Positions 36,370 through 45,250 are shown, counted from the first letter of the stretch. The stretch: 64,000 nucleotides of DNA from Arthrobacter sp. C9C5 (GCF_013359735.1 NZ_JABFMX010000013.1:1-64000), one strand, 5' to 3'. Numbers and translations: made by a program. The notes: a model not told the origin generated them from the sequence alone.

Positions 36370-36452
36370 GAAGGTCCTCCTCCCGCCAGCCTATTGATAA
36401 GTGTGCTTACTTTTCAAGGCGCACACACAGGGCTGGCGGAAGGAAGACCTTC
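36370..36452. repeat. Large inverted repeat between permease and PNPOx-like genes
   Basis: Arms of 22 bp (36370-36391 and 36431-36452) match at 20 of 22 positions. Inside the loop GTGTGC and GCACAC can pair further. It begins 18 bp after the permease stop on the minus strand and reaches to 30 bp before the next ATG. It probably acts as a terminator or mRNA-processing hairpin for the putrescine operon; there is no U-tract. Confidence 0.7.
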
Positions 36453-36470
36453 GATTGTCCGGATTCCGGC

Positions 36471-38000
36471 TCAGTTGCCGCGGGTCAGGACCTGTCCCTT
36501 GAAGAACTCGGGGCGGAGTTTGGCCATGATCAGCATGAGCACCGCGCCCAGCAGGATGACGCCCATCCCGAGGATGAAGACCAGCCCCAGGCCGCCGACG
36601 GATGAACCGGAGCCGTACTCCGGGTCCATCGAGTCGTAGGCGGTCTTGAAGAACATCACCAGCAGGATGACGCCGCCCAGCAGCGGAGCGAGGAACTTGA
36701 AGAAGAACGAGTGCGCTCCGCTGAAGGCCTGGGCGCGGAAGAACCAAACGCAGGCCAGGGCGGTGATGCCGTAGTAGAAGCAGATCATCATGCCGAGGGC
36801 CGTGATGGTGTCCCACAGCGCATTTTCGGAGAGGGTCCGGGTGACGACGTAGAACACGGCGGCGGCCACGGCCGAGGCAATGGTGGCGTAGCTCGGGGAC
36901 TTGTAGCTGGGGCTGATCTTGCCGAATTTGTGCGGCAGCGCCTTGTAGTGGCCCATGGACAGGAGGGTACGGGCCGGGGAAACGAAGGTGGACTGCAGCG
37001 ATGCGGCCGAGCTGCTCAGGATGGCCAGTGACATCAGGATCGCGAAGGGGCCCATCACGGGTCCGGCGAGGACGGCGAAGATACTGCCCTGGTTCTCCGG
37101 GTTGCCGGCGCCGAGGCCCTCGGTGCCGACGCCGGCGAAGGCCAGGGTGGACAGCGCGACGGTCATGTAGATGATAACGATGACCAGGACCGTCACGGTG
37201 GCCGCGCGGCCCGGGGTCTTCTCCGGGTTCCTGGTCTCCTCGTTCATGGTCAGCGTGACGTCCCAGCCCCAGTAGATGAAGATGGACAGCGACACACCGG
37301 CCGCGAAGGCGGAGAAGGATTCGACGGCGAAGGGGTTGAACCAGTCCGGCGCGATGGCGGTGGCGTCAAAGGCCGTGCCGTTCGCCACGTGGCTGAAGGC
37401 CGCGACGGCGAACCAGCCCAGGACGAGCAGCTGGAAGGCGACCAGGACGTACTGGACGGTCTTGGTGGTTTCCATGCCCCGGTAGGAAATCCAGCATGCC
37501 AGGGCAATGAAGACCAGCGTGGTGGCGATATTGAGCGGCAGGTTGGTGGTCAGGTCCGCCAGCTCCGGGTTGCCGAAAAGCTGGGCGAGCATGAGGTAGA
37601 AGAAGTCCACGGCGACGGCGGCCAGGTTGGACAGCACGATGATGGTCGCCGCGATCAGCCCCCAGCCGCCCATCCAGCCGATCCACGGGCCAAAAGCCCG
37701 CGAAGCCCAGGTGAACGAGGTGCCGGCGTCGGGCATGGCGTTGTTCAGTTCGCGGTACCCGAAGGCCACCAGCAGCATGGGTAGGAAGCCCACGAGGAAG
37801 ATCGCCGGAAGGTGGACGCCGACCTCGGAAACCGTCGGGCCCAGGGCGGCGGTCAGGGTGTAGGCCGGCGCGATGCAGGAGACGCCGATGACGACGGCGC
37901 CGATCAGCCCCACCGATCCGGCCTTCAGCCCCTTCTCGCTCAGGCCGTGGTCCTGCTTGCTGTGTGCTGCGGCCTTGGCGGTCGCGTGTTCAGTGCTCAT
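36471..38000 (-). CDS. APC superfamily amino acid/polyamine permease
   Basis: 509 residues with about 12 membrane helices. APC marks: LKAGSVGLIGAVVIGVSCIA in helix 1, the AMPDAGTSFTWASRAFGPW segment of helix 3 and loop, and SIFIYWGWDVTLTMNEETRN. Given its operon with a putrescine-oxidase-like gene, putrescine or another amine/amino acid is the likely cargo; this is inference. It is the last of three genes and its start overlaps the UspA stop by 4 bp. A large inverted repeat follows. Confidence 0.88.
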   Translation of the reverse strand: MSTEHATAKAAAHSKQDHGLSEKGLKAGSVGLIGAVVIGVSCIAPAYTLTAALGPTVSEVGVHLPAIFLVGFLPMLLVAFGYRELNNAMPDAGTSFTWASRAFGPWIGWMGGWGLIAATIIVLSNLAAVAVDFFYLMLAQLFGNPELADLTTNLPLNIATTLVFIALACWISYRGMETTKTVQYVLVAFQLLVLGWFAVAAFSHVANGTAFDATAIAPDWFNPFAVESFSAFAAGVSLSIFIYWGWDVTLTMNEETRNPEKTPGRAATVTVLVIVIIYMTVALSTLAFAGVGTEGLGAGNPENQGSIFAVLAGPVMGPFAILMSLAILSSSAASLQSTFVSPARTLLSMGHYKALPHKFGKISPSYKSPSYATIASAVAAAVFYVVTRTLSENALWDTITALGMMICFYYGITALACVWFFRAQAFSGAHSFFFKFLAPLLGGVILLVMFFKTAYDSMDPEYGSGSSVGGLGLVFILGMGVILLGAVLMLIMAKLRPEFFKGQVLTRGN

Positions 38001-38911
38001 GCTTGTGCCTCTCGGGAGGTGTCACTCGACGGTGATTGGTTCAGGTGCTTGAGCTCGTAGTCGCTGGGGACCACGATCATCGGCACCGGCAGGGCGCGCA
38101 GGATGCGGTTGGCAGTGCTGCCCAGGAAGATGGACCGGCTCCGGGCGAGGCGGCTTGATCCGATCAGCAGGATCTCGCCGTCTTCCCAGTCCAGCCGGTC
38201 CACGGCCTCTTCGACGCTGCGGCCTTGGGCCACCACGACGTCGGCCTTCGCGGCTGGCGCGGCGCCCGACGAATCGGCCGGCAGGGCTGCCGCGAGGTGC
38301 TTGTTGGCGTACTCGCGGGCGGCATCTGCCGCCTCGTCCGAGTCGCCCGCATCCAGGGTCAGCAGCGACACGACACGCAACGGCACCTCCCGGTTCACCG
38401 CCATGGAGACGGCGAAATCCAGCAGCTTCTCAGCGCCGGCACGGCTGCCGAGCCCGCAGCTGACACGGGTAAGCGCGTCCCGGCGGTGGTAGCCGTGCGG
38501 AGCCAGCGCCACCGGCACCGTCGCAGCGTGCAGCAGTGCGCTGGCCACGGAGCCGACGGTGAAGCGCTTGAACAGCCCGCTGCTGGTGGCCCCGATGATA
38601 AGCATGTCTGCCTGGAACTCGTCGCAGGCCTCGATGAGGGTCTGCGCGTCGGATTCCCCGCTGCGCACATGGGCCTTGGCGGGGACGTCCGCCGGGATGA
38701 GGGCGAGGGCTTCGTCGAGCCATTCCCCCGCCTGCTGGTGCAGGTAGCTGTCATAGCCCGCGGCGGGCGCGTGGGCCGCGTTGAACGGTCCGGCGTCCGG
38801 GATGGCCACCACCAGGTCCAGGCTCGCGCCACGGCCGCGGGCCAGGGAGACGGCCAGATTGACGGCATCACGGCCTCTGGCATTGGCGGAATACCCCACT
38901 ACGTAACGCAT
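37997..38911 (-). CDS. Universal stress protein, two UspA domains
   Basis: 304 residues, tandem UspA domains (about 1-140 and 145-290). Each has the nucleotide-binding G-x2-G-x9-G-(S/T) pattern: IGATSSGLFKRFTVGSVASA in the first and IGSSRLARSRSIFLGSTANR in the second, so both halves probably bind ATP. Such proteins are stress-induced and cytosolic, without a fixed biochemical role. Second in the putrescine-oxidase operon; its stop overlaps the permease start. Linking a Usp to an amine transporter is common in actinobacteria. Confidence 0.9.
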   Translation of the reverse strand: MRYVVGYSANARGRDAVNLAVSLARGRGASLDLVVAIPDAGPFNAAHAPAAGYDSYLHQQAGEWLDEALALIPADVPAKAHVRSGESDAQTLIEACDEFQADMLIIGATSSGLFKRFTVGSVASALLHAATVPVALAPHGYHRRDALTRVSCGLGSRAGAEKLLDFAVSMAVNREVPLRVVSLLTLDAGDSDEAADAAREYANKHLAAALPADSSGAAPAAKADVVVAQGRSVEEAVDRLDWEDGEILLIGSSRLARSRSIFLGSTANRILRALPVPMIVVPSDYELKHLNQSPSSDTSREAQA

Positions 38912-38981
38912 CTGGCCGACCTCTCTGATCTTGTTGTTAGGGCTTCTGGGATAGGGGTTGAAGGGACGTGCTTTTCGGGGG

Positions 38982-40406
38982 CTAGCGGGCGGCCGGCGTG
39001 CGGTCGGCAGCGGCGGTGATCCGGGCGGCTATCCGGCGCCCCATCCGCACTGCGCCGTCCACATGCTGGTACCCCTCGGCGGCGAGGTCGGAGGAAGCCC
39101 AGTAGATCGGGCCCACCGGCGCGTGCTGGTCCCTGCCGTAGCGGTGCAGGCCGCCCAGGTCGTAGCTGGCGGCGTACGCACCGCGGGTCCATTCCTCCGA
39201 GCCCCAGTCGGACTCGTAGTAGACCTCCGGCTCGAGGGCCTTCTCGCCCAGGAAGCCGGCGATCGACTCAAGGATGGCGCGGCGTCGCTCCGCCGCGCTG
39301 AGTTCGAACATGGCGTCGGCCTTTTCGTCCGAGACAAAGCCCACGAGGGTGCCGCGGGGGTCCTCGTGGTTGGTGTTGTCGTAAACCTCCTGGACCAGCG
39401 CGTCAGCCCCGAAGCAGGTGCCGGACAGTCCATCCGCGCGCCAGAACGGGGTGCTGTAGACGGCGTGCACCTTGATGACCAGGCCGAGGGACTGGTGCTG
39501 GTGCATCTGGTGCTGGCGGCGGGGCAGCGGCGGGTTGTAGGAGACCCGGGAGTAGAGGTTCGGCGGCACGGCCATGACCACGAAGCGGGCGTTCACGGTG
39601 GCGCGGTCCGACACCACGGTGACCCGCTGCCCGGCTGTGTTTTCGCCGGCTGTGTTTCCGGCTGTGCTTCCGGCTGTGCCAACCTCCCAGTTGATCGTGC
39701 GCACCGGGCTGGAGAGGACGACGTCGTCGCCCAGTTCCGCCGCCTGCAGCAGCGAGACCTGCTGCATGCCGCCGACGACGCGCTTGTCCAGGATGAAGTC
39801 CTCATCGGTGAGGTGGGTGAAGGAACCCGCCGAAGCCGCCATCAGGACGGCCTGCAGGGCGGAGAAAGCGTGCGCGGGCTTGGTCAGCATGCCGCCGGCA
39901 ATGAAAAGGCCGATGTTGTTGCAGGCTTCCTCATCGGAGGAGTTCTGGCGCAGCCAGTGGTGGAAGGAGATAGTGTCCAGTTCACGGGCCTTGGGGTGCG
40001 CCCACGGCTCGGTGGCGCCGATTTCCGCGGCGAGCGAGTCCAGCAGAGCGGTCAGCTTGTCCATCTCGGCGGCAGTGGAGTCACTGACCGGGAAGGAGTC
40101 ACCGGTGTACAGGGTGCGCTTGCCGTCGGCACCGATGTAGACGGACTGGCCCTCACGGTAGCGGTCGTAGGTCTTCAGGCCGAGCTCATCGAGGAGCTCG
40201 AGCAGCGCCGTCTGGTCCGGCGAGACCCACTGGCCGCCGATCTCCAGCATGGCGCCGTCAATGGTGTCCGTCCAGGTCCGGCCGCCCACCCGGTCGCGGG
40301 CTTCCAGCACGGCAACGCTCAGGCCGGCCTTCTGCAGCTCCCGTGCTGCGGTCAGGCCCGCCGGCCCGGCTCCAACGATGACGACGTCGCGATCAAGTTC
40401 CAGCAT
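38982..40406 (-). CDS. puo: Flavin monoamine oxidase, putrescine-oxidase-like
   Basis: 474 residues. The FAD Rossmann motif is at the N-terminus (VVIVGAGPAGLTAARELQKA, EARDRVGGRTWTD), with IGGQWVSPDQTALL and the C-terminal flavin motif GAVRMGRRIAARI. Overall it reads like putrescine oxidases of Kocuria and Rhodococcus, which convert putrescine to 4-aminobutanal, ammonia and H2O2; some tyramine or other amine activity is possible. A Thr-Ala-Gly repeat at about 245-258 comes from a DNA minisatellite and probably lies in a surface loop. GAGAGGAC precedes the ATG. First gene of the TetR-controlled operon. Confidence 0.85.
   Translation of the reverse strand: MLELDRDVVIVGAGPAGLTAARELQKAGLSVAVLEARDRVGGRTWTDTIDGAMLEIGGQWVSPDQTALLELLDELGLKTYDRYREGQSVYIGADGKRTLYTGDSFPVSDSTAAEMDKLTALLDSLAAEIGATEPWAHPKARELDTISFHHWLRQNSSDEEACNNIGLFIAGGMLTKPAHAFSALQAVLMAASAGSFTHLTDEDFILDKRVVGGMQQVSLLQAAELGDDVVLSSPVRTINWEVGTAGSTAGNTAGENTAGQRVTVVSDRATVNARFVVMAVPPNLYSRVSYNPPLPRRQHQMHQHQSLGLVIKVHAVYSTPFWRADGLSGTCFGADALVQEVYDNTNHEDPRGTLVGFVSDEKADAMFELSAAERRRAILESIAGFLGEKALEPEVYYESDWGSEEWTRGAYAASYDLGGLHRYGRDQHAPVGPIYWASSDLAAEGYQHVDGAVRMGRRIAARITAAADRTPAAR
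39631..39680 (-). repeat. In-frame minisatellite inside the amine oxidase gene
   Basis: CCGGCTGTG is repeated four times at 15-, 12- and 12-bp intervals. It encodes a run of Thr-Ala-Gly-containing units and all intervals are multiples of three, so copy changes keep the frame. Confidence 0.85.
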
Positions 40407-40442
40407 GATGTCCTCTCTGTGGCCGCGGAGTGATGCGAGCCA

Positions 40443-40465
40443 CTAAATGAATGCCATTCATTTAG
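40443..40465. promoter_or_regulatory. TetR operator palindrome
   Basis: CTAAATGAATG and CATTCATTTAG are perfect 11-bp arms around one C. It lies 36 bp from the amine-oxidase ATG and 97 bp from the TetR ATG, so one dimer pair could repress both directions. Its AT-rich composition stands out from the surrounding DNA. Confidence 0.8.
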
Positions 40466-40562
40466 GACGACTATAGCGGTACCGTTGGAAAGAGGGAAGA
40501 CCCCGGCGCAAGATCGCATCCAGTGGAATAATCCTTGGGACAGCCCAGTAGAAAGGCCCGGA

Positions 40563-41252
40563 ATGCCGGCAGCCAAAAGCGCCACCGCGGATCCGCACCG
40601 CCCCGACGCCAAACCGCGCCGCCGGGTGGGCAGGCCCCCCTCGGCCGTCCTCGACCAGGACGGCATCACCGCCGCCGGCCTGCAACTGGTGCGTAAAAGC
40701 GGCTACGACGGCTTCACCATGGCAGCCCTGGCCCGCTTGCTGAACGTGGCGCCGTCGGCCCTGTACAACCACGTGTCCTCAAAACGGGAGGTGCTGGTCC
40801 TCATCCAGGACCACCTGACGTCATTCGTGGACGTGTCGGCCTTCGAGACCGAGCCCTGGGAACAGGCGGTGCGGGATTGGGCCTGGAGCTACCGCGACGT
40901 CTTCTCGCGGCACACCCCGCTGATCCCGGTTATCGCGGTGCTTCCGGTGGCCGATGCTCCGAAGACACTCGCCATGTACGAGGCCGTCAGCGCGGGGTTC
41001 CGCCGGGCGGGGTTCCCGCAGGAGCGCATCATCTCGGCAATCGTGGCCCTGGAGTCCTTCATTTTCGGTTCCGCCTACGACGTGACGGCTCCGGCGGACA
41101 TCTTTGATTCCGGCAGCCTGGCGGCCGCGACGCCAAACTTCTCCGCCGCCGTCGCCAGCCTGGGCGAGCAAGGCTACGCGAACCAGGCGGACGTGGCCTT
41201 CGGCCTCGGGCTTGAGGCGCTGATCGCGGGCTTCGGGGCGCTGCGGAGGTAG
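40563..41252 (+). CDS. TetR family transcriptional regulator
   Basis: 229 residues. The helix-turn-helix is canonical: ITAAGLQLVRKSGYDGFTMA then ALARLLNVAPSALYNHVSSK. A Pro/Arg-rich N-terminal arm (PRRRVGRPPSA) precedes it. The C-terminal ligand domain resembles TetR_C with AVLPVADAPKTLAMYEAV. Divergence from the putrescine-oxidase operon and the shared palindrome imply that it represses that operon until a polyamine or product binds. AAAGG 6 nt upstream picks ATG 40563. A strong terminator follows. Confidence 0.9.
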   Translation: MPAAKSATADPHRPDAKPRRRVGRPPSAVLDQDGITAAGLQLVRKSGYDGFTMAALARLLNVAPSALYNHVSSKREVLVLIQDHLTSFVDVSAFETEPWEQAVRDWAWSYRDVFSRHTPLIPVIAVLPVADAPKTLAMYEAVSAGFRRAGFPQERIISAIVALESFIFGSAYDVTAPADIFDSGSLAAATPNFSAAVASLGEQGYANQADVAFGLGLEALIAGFGALRR

Positions 41253-41264
41253 GGAGCTGGACCA

Positions 41265-41317
41265 AAAGACGCCAACAGCCCCGCCGGGAGGGTGCTGGCG
41301 GGGCTGTTGGCGTCTTT
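41265..41317. terminator. Bidirectional hairpin terminator
   Basis: A perfect 21-bp stem (AAAGACGCCAACAGCCCCGCC-type arm at 41265-41285 with its complement at 41297-41317) surrounds an 11-nt loop and ends in TTT on one side and AAA on the other. It separates the converging TetR and permease genes. Confidence 0.9.
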
Positions 41318-41334
41318 GCTGTTCCTGGGCGGTG

Positions 41335-43314
41335 TCAGCCGACGTGGATGCCGGGTCGGCGGGCCGGATCGTGTTCGACCTCGCGGAGGATTTCACGCAC
41401 CAGCGGGGCCGTGTCCCCCTCGCCCAGGAACAGGTACCGCATGAGGTGGGCCACCGGGCTTCCTTCTGACCATTCGAAATAGCACTGGGGTTTGGTGCCG
41501 GTCGAGTCGCGCATGGCCAGCAGGACTGCGGCAATCGCGTTGGGCACCGCCGGGGACTTCACCCGCAGGACGCGATACCCGCCCACCTCGACGCCTTCGA
41601 CCCTGAGCGTGTGGCTGAACGCCGAGGGGTCGGAAATCTCAACCTCCAGGAAAACCACGTCCGCCGGGCCGGGGACCGGGTTCAGGCCGCGCTGTTCGTA
41701 CTCCTTGTCGGCGTACTCGGCCTCGTCGCCGGCCTGGCGCTTGTTAGCGATGACGTTCAGCTGCCCGTCGAAGGCGATCGAGTCGGTGATGAACTGCCGG
41801 GCTGCTTCGTCGAATTCGATGGTTTCAAGCCGCAGTTCGGTGGTGCGCTTCACCCTGGAGATCAAGGAAACGACGATGATGCCGGCGATGAAGAACGCCG
41901 AGATCGCGATGCCGTCGGGCTTTTCGATGACGTTGGCCCCCAGGGCGTACAGCAGGACCAGGGTCAGCGCGCCGAAGCCGACGGTTCCGGCGCGGCTTTT
42001 TCTGCGGATGGCCGAGACGGTCACGGCGACCGCGCCGGAGACCATCATGGCGAGGATGCCCGTGGCGTAGGCGCCGGCTTGGGCGTTGACGTCGGCCTTG
42101 AAAGCGATGGTGATGCCGATGCTCAGCAGCGTGTAGACAATTACCACCGGGCGGACGGCGCGGCCCCATTCCGGTGCCATGCCGTAGGCGGGCAGGTAGC
42201 GGGGCACGATGTTAATGAGCCCGGCCATGGCGGAGGCACCGGCGAACCAAAGGATCAGGGCGCTGGAAATGTCGTAGACGGTACCGAACCCGGCGCCGAA
42301 CAGCTCGTGGGCGAGGAACGCGAGGGCGCGGCCGTTGGCCTGTCCGCCGTCCTGGAACTCATTGGCCGGGATCATGACCGTGGTGAGGAAGCTGGTGGAC
42401 ATCAGATAGACGCTCATGATCAGCGCCGCGGTGGTGAGCAGCTTGCGGGTGTTCCTGACCCGTGAAGCTGCGATCTCCTCAGGGGTGTCCCCGGCTGCCT
42501 TGATCAGCGGCATCATGGAGACGCCCGTCTCGAACCCGGAGAGCCCGAGCACCAGCAGCGGGAAGGCGATGACGGCCGGGCCGATCAGGTCCATCGGTCC
42601 GCCGCCGGCGCTGGCCAGCAGCCGATCGGTCCAGCCGGCAATCAGGGACGGGTCGGAGAAGACATTCCCGAATCCGGCGGCGACGACGGCGGCGTTCAGC
42701 AGCAGGTAGACGGCCACGAGCGGGATGGCGACGCCGACGGCCTCGTTGAAGCCGAGCAGGAACACCCCGCCCAGGATCAGCAGCAGGATCACCGTGATGA
42801 TCACGGCGCTGCCCTTGAGTCCTTCCGGGATCATCGGATTTTCCAGCAGGTGCACGGTGGCATCGGCGCCGGAGAGCGTGATGGTGATGATCCACGACGT
42901 AGCGACGAACCCGAGCAGAAGCAGGACGAAGAACTTGCCCCGCCAGAACGGCAGCAGTTTCTCCAGCATGGCTACCGATCCCTGGCCGTGGGGACTCTCC
43001 TGCGCGACTCGGCGGTACATCGGCAGCATGCCCAGCAGCGTCAGGGCCACAATCAGCAGGGTGGCCAGCGGCGACAGGGCACCGGCGGCCAGGGCCGCGA
43101 TGCCGGGAAGGTAGGACAGGGTGGAGAAGTAGTCCACCCCGGTCAGGCACATGACTTTCCACCAGGCGTTGGGCCGGTGGTCTTCCTCGGCTTCGGGGCC
43201 TGCGGGCGCGACCTGGTTGGCGAGCAGCCAGCGGACCAGCGGCTTGCGGTCCGGTGCGGCGTCCTGCTTCAGGTCAACTTGAGCCGGAACGGCGTGGTCA
43301 GAGGTGGTCGTCAT
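41335..43314 (-). CDS. APC-type permease with large cytosolic C-terminal domain
   Basis: 659 residues. About 12 helices occupy residues 50-500 (MCLTGVDYFSTLSYLPGIAA, SWIITITLSGADATVHLLEN, GLSGFETGVSMMPLIKAAGD, ILWFAGASAMAGLINIVPRY). A soluble domain of about 150 residues follows (ITDSIAFDGQLNVIANKRQA to the end) and looks regulatory. The protein belongs to the amino acid/K+ permease superfamily; the substrate is unknown, and a K+ or amino-acid role is only a guess. No riboswitch motif was found upstream. The ATG at 43314 is preceded by AGAAAG; the frame upstream of it overlaps the tRNA gene. Confidence 0.8.
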   Translation of the reverse strand: MTTTSDHAVPAQVDLKQDAAPDRKPLVRWLLANQVAPAGPEAEEDHRPNAWWKVMCLTGVDYFSTLSYLPGIAALAAGALSPLATLLIVALTLLGMLPMYRRVAQESPHGQGSVAMLEKLLPFWRGKFFVLLLLGFVATSWIITITLSGADATVHLLENPMIPEGLKGSAVIITVILLLILGGVFLLGFNEAVGVAIPLVAVYLLLNAAVVAAGFGNVFSDPSLIAGWTDRLLASAGGGPMDLIGPAVIAFPLLVLGLSGFETGVSMMPLIKAAGDTPEEIAASRVRNTRKLLTTAALIMSVYLMSTSFLTTVMIPANEFQDGGQANGRALAFLAHELFGAGFGTVYDISSALILWFAGASAMAGLINIVPRYLPAYGMAPEWGRAVRPVVIVYTLLSIGITIAFKADVNAQAGAYATGILAMMVSGAVAVTVSAIRRKSRAGTVGFGALTLVLLYALGANVIEKPDGIAISAFFIAGIIVVSLISRVKRTTELRLETIEFDEAARQFITDSIAFDGQLNVIANKRQAGDEAEYADKEYEQRGLNPVPGPADVVFLEVEISDPSAFSHTLRVEGVEVGGYRVLRVKSPAVPNAIAAVLLAMRDSTGTKPQCYFEWSEGSPVAHLMRYLFLGEGDTAPLVREILREVEHDPARRPGIHVG

Positions 43315-43518
43315 GGGATCTTTCTGTCGGTGGCCGGCTTCGTGGGCCGGGCCCGGATCGAGGCACAGGAACCGGCCAATTGTAGTGGCCATCCCCGCGT
43401 CCGGCTGTCGGGTTCGGGCGGCAGTACCGACCCGGCAACGCGCGCCGGGACTACGCGAGCATTTGTCAGACCCCGGTAGTTCCGCGGGGCGCCGATCGAA
43501 GCTGCGTGGGCAAAACAA

Positions 43519-43550
43519 AAAGAACCCCGGTCCGAAGACCGGGGTTCTTT
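43519..43550 (-). terminator. tRNA-Leu terminator
   Basis: A 14-bp stem (AAAGAACCCCGGTC / GACCGGGGTTCTTT) with a 4-nt loop is followed on the minus strand by TTTTTGTTTT. It starts 9 nt after the tRNA 3' end. Confidence 0.9.
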
Positions 43551-43558
43551 CATTTGCG

Positions 43559-43641
43559 TGCGCGAGGGGGGATTTGAACCCCCACGCCCTTTCGGACACT
43601 GGCACCTGAAGCCAGCGCGTCTGCCGTTCCGCCACTCGCGC
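43559..43641 (-). tRNA. tRNA-Leu (anticodon CAG)
   Basis: 83 nt on the minus strand. The acceptor stem GCGCGAG pairs with CTCGCGC and the discriminator is A. The anticodon stem CTGGC/GCCAG holds the loop TTCAGGT with CAG. A short variable arm (GTCCGAAAGGGC region) gives the class II shape. The T arm is GGGGG-TTCAAAT-CCCCC. CCA is not encoded. A U-tract terminator follows. Confidence 0.95.
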
Positions 43642-44027
43642 GCAACTTCTTTCACCCGGTAGAGGCCCGGAATCCGGACCAGCAACCTCGTAAAAGCAGC
43701 GAGATCAAGCATAACGGACAACTGCGGGAAAACACCAATCGGGGCTCCGGGGGCGCCACACGGCCACAACGAAGGCACCCGGAACCCGCCTGCCCATTAC
43801 CCCGCGGTACCTGCACGCCCACTGCAAGCTCCCGGATATCCGCGCACGTCAGGGCCGGTCAGGCGCAAATTTCCCGGCCGCAGCGGCGGGCCGCATTAAG
43901 GCCATTCCCAGCCTTGCCCAGTAGTATCTGATGTAGGAGTGCCCGGTTACGGCGGACTCCCGCGAATGTTGGAAACCGAGTTCCGGAACAAACGCTGCCC
44001 CGCAGCTGCCAGGAAAGGAGAAGGACC
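43642..44027. other. Intergenic region upstream of the fhaA operon
   Basis: A 386-bp gap between the minus-strand tRNA-Leu and plus-strand fhaA. It must hold both promoters. TATGCT (complement of 43708-43713) is a weak -10 candidate for the tRNA, with TTGGTG 19 nt upstream. TAGTAT at 43922-43927 is a weak -10 candidate for the operon. No ORF, repeat or further structure is seen. Confidence 0.5.
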
Positions 44028-44771
44028 ATGGGCTTGCTGGACAAAGTCGAGCGCGGCATCGAAAAGGCCGTCCGCGGAGTCTTCTCCACCGGTTCCCGCG
44101 CCCAGGTCGAGCCGGTCGAGATCGCCAGCCACCTCCGCCGCGAAGTGGACAACAAGGCCCTCACCGTCGCCGCGGGACGCACCCTTGCACCCAACGTTTT
44201 CGATGTCCTGCTCAGCGGCGAAGATTTCCAGCGGGCCCAGGAATGGGGGACACCGCTCGCCGAAGAACTGTGCGACGTTGTCATCAACCACGTCCGCAGC
44301 CAGGGATACACCCTCCAGGGTCCGGTGCGGATCAGTTTCCGCCGCGACGAGGACCGCCGGGCCGGCGATTTTGAAATCACGTCCCGGACCGAAAAGACCG
44401 GTGGAGCCCCCGCCCAGCCCGGCGGCCAGGGCACCATGCCCGCAGCCCCGACCCGGCAGCCCGGCCGCCTCCAGCCGGTGCTGGACATCGACGGCCAGCG
44501 GTATTCGCTGAATGCACCCTCGGTGGTCCTGGGCCGCTCCTCCGAAGCGGACATCCTGATCGACGACACGGGAGTCTCACGCCGACACCTGGAAATCCGC
44601 ACGGGTCAGGGCGCAGCGCAGGCCATCGACCTGGGCTCAACGAACGGCAGCTACGTGGACGGCCACAAAGTGGTGGGCAGTTCGGAACTCACCGACGGCT
44701 CCACGATCACGATGGGACGGACCAAAATCATTTTCCGCCTGATGCCCGCCAACCCGGGCGGCCGCCCGTGA
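44028..44771 (+). CDS. fhaA: FhaA, DUF3662/FHA-domain protein
   Basis: 247 residues. Residues 1-115 are the DUF3662 domain (MGLLDKVERGIEKAVRGVFS, VEIASHLRREVDNKALT, VFDVLLSGEDFQ). A Pro/Gln-rich linker follows, and residues about 155-240 are an FHA phosphothreonine-binding domain (VVLGRSSEADILIDDTGVSR, RHLEI, LGSTNGSYVDG). In mycobacteria FhaA binds phosphorylated MviN and modulates peptidoglycan synthesis. It is first in the operon, with GAAAGGAGAAGGA before the ATG. Its stop overlaps the fhaB GTG by 4 bp. Confidence 0.95.
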   Translation: MGLLDKVERGIEKAVRGVFSTGSRAQVEPVEIASHLRREVDNKALTVAAGRTLAPNVFDVLLSGEDFQRAQEWGTPLAEELCDVVINHVRSQGYTLQGPVRISFRRDEDRRAGDFEITSRTEKTGGAPAQPGGQGTMPAAPTRQPGRLQPVLDIDGQRYSLNAPSVVLGRSSEADILIDDTGVSRRHLEIRTGQGAAQAIDLGSTNGSYVDGHKVVGSSELTDGSTITMGRTKIIFRLMPANPGGRP

Positions 44772-45250
44772 GTGAACTGACGATTACCGCCTTGCGCTTT
44801 GGTTTCCTGATCCTTCTCTGGGTCCTCATCTTCAGCATCGTCTCAGCCATGCGCCGCGACCTCATGATCGGCCGCAAAGCCGCCGCCGGCTCCCCCACGG
44901 CACGGCAGGTCCGCCGGAACCCTGCACTGGCCGAACCTGCCCCGGTCCCGGTGAAGCAGCAGGCCCGCCAGCTCGTCGTCACCGAAGGCCCGCTGAAGGG
45001 CACCACCCTTCCGCTGGCGGCGAGCCCCATCCTGCTCGGCCGGGCACAGGAAGCCACCCTGGTCCTGGAGGACGACTACGCCTCCGGCCGGCACGCACGT
45101 CTGTTCCCGCAGGGCAGCCGCTGGTTCATCGAGGACCTCGGTTCCACCAACGGCACGTATCTGGCAGATCAACAGCTGACCCGGGCGCTTCCGGTGGAGC
45201 TGGGTGTCCCCGTGAGAATCGGCAAGACGGTCATTGAATTGAGGCCGTAG
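44768..45250 (+). CDS. fhaB: FhaB (FipA-like), membrane-anchored FHA protein
   Basis: 160 residues. One membrane helix near the N-terminus (ALRFGFLILLWVLIFSIVSA) is followed by a linker and an FHA domain at about 80-158 (PILLGRAQEATLVLEDDYAS, GRHARLFPQ, DLGSTNGTYLADQ). It recognises phosphothreonines made by the kinases at the end of the operon and helps place the division machinery (FipA role known in mycobacteria). GTG start, GTGA overlap with fhaA; pstP begins 3 nt after its stop. Confidence 0.93.
   Translation: MSELTITALRFGFLILLWVLIFSIVSAMRRDLMIGRKAAAGSPTARQVRRNPALAEPAPVPVKQQARQLVVTEGPLKGTTLPLAASPILLGRAQEATLVLEDDYASGRHARLFPQGSRWFIEDLGSTNGTYLADQQLTRALPVELGVPVRIGKTVIELRP

Noticed and set aside
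39631..39680. Frameshift caused by the minisatellite in the amine oxidase
   Set aside because: All repeat intervals are multiples of three and the FAD motifs at both ends lie in one frame.
43315..43518. Possible ydaO-type (c-di-AMP) riboswitch upstream of the large permease
   Set aside because: The gap was read on the minus strand for the conserved GGGGAACC-type core and none was found. A covariance-model search would be decisive.
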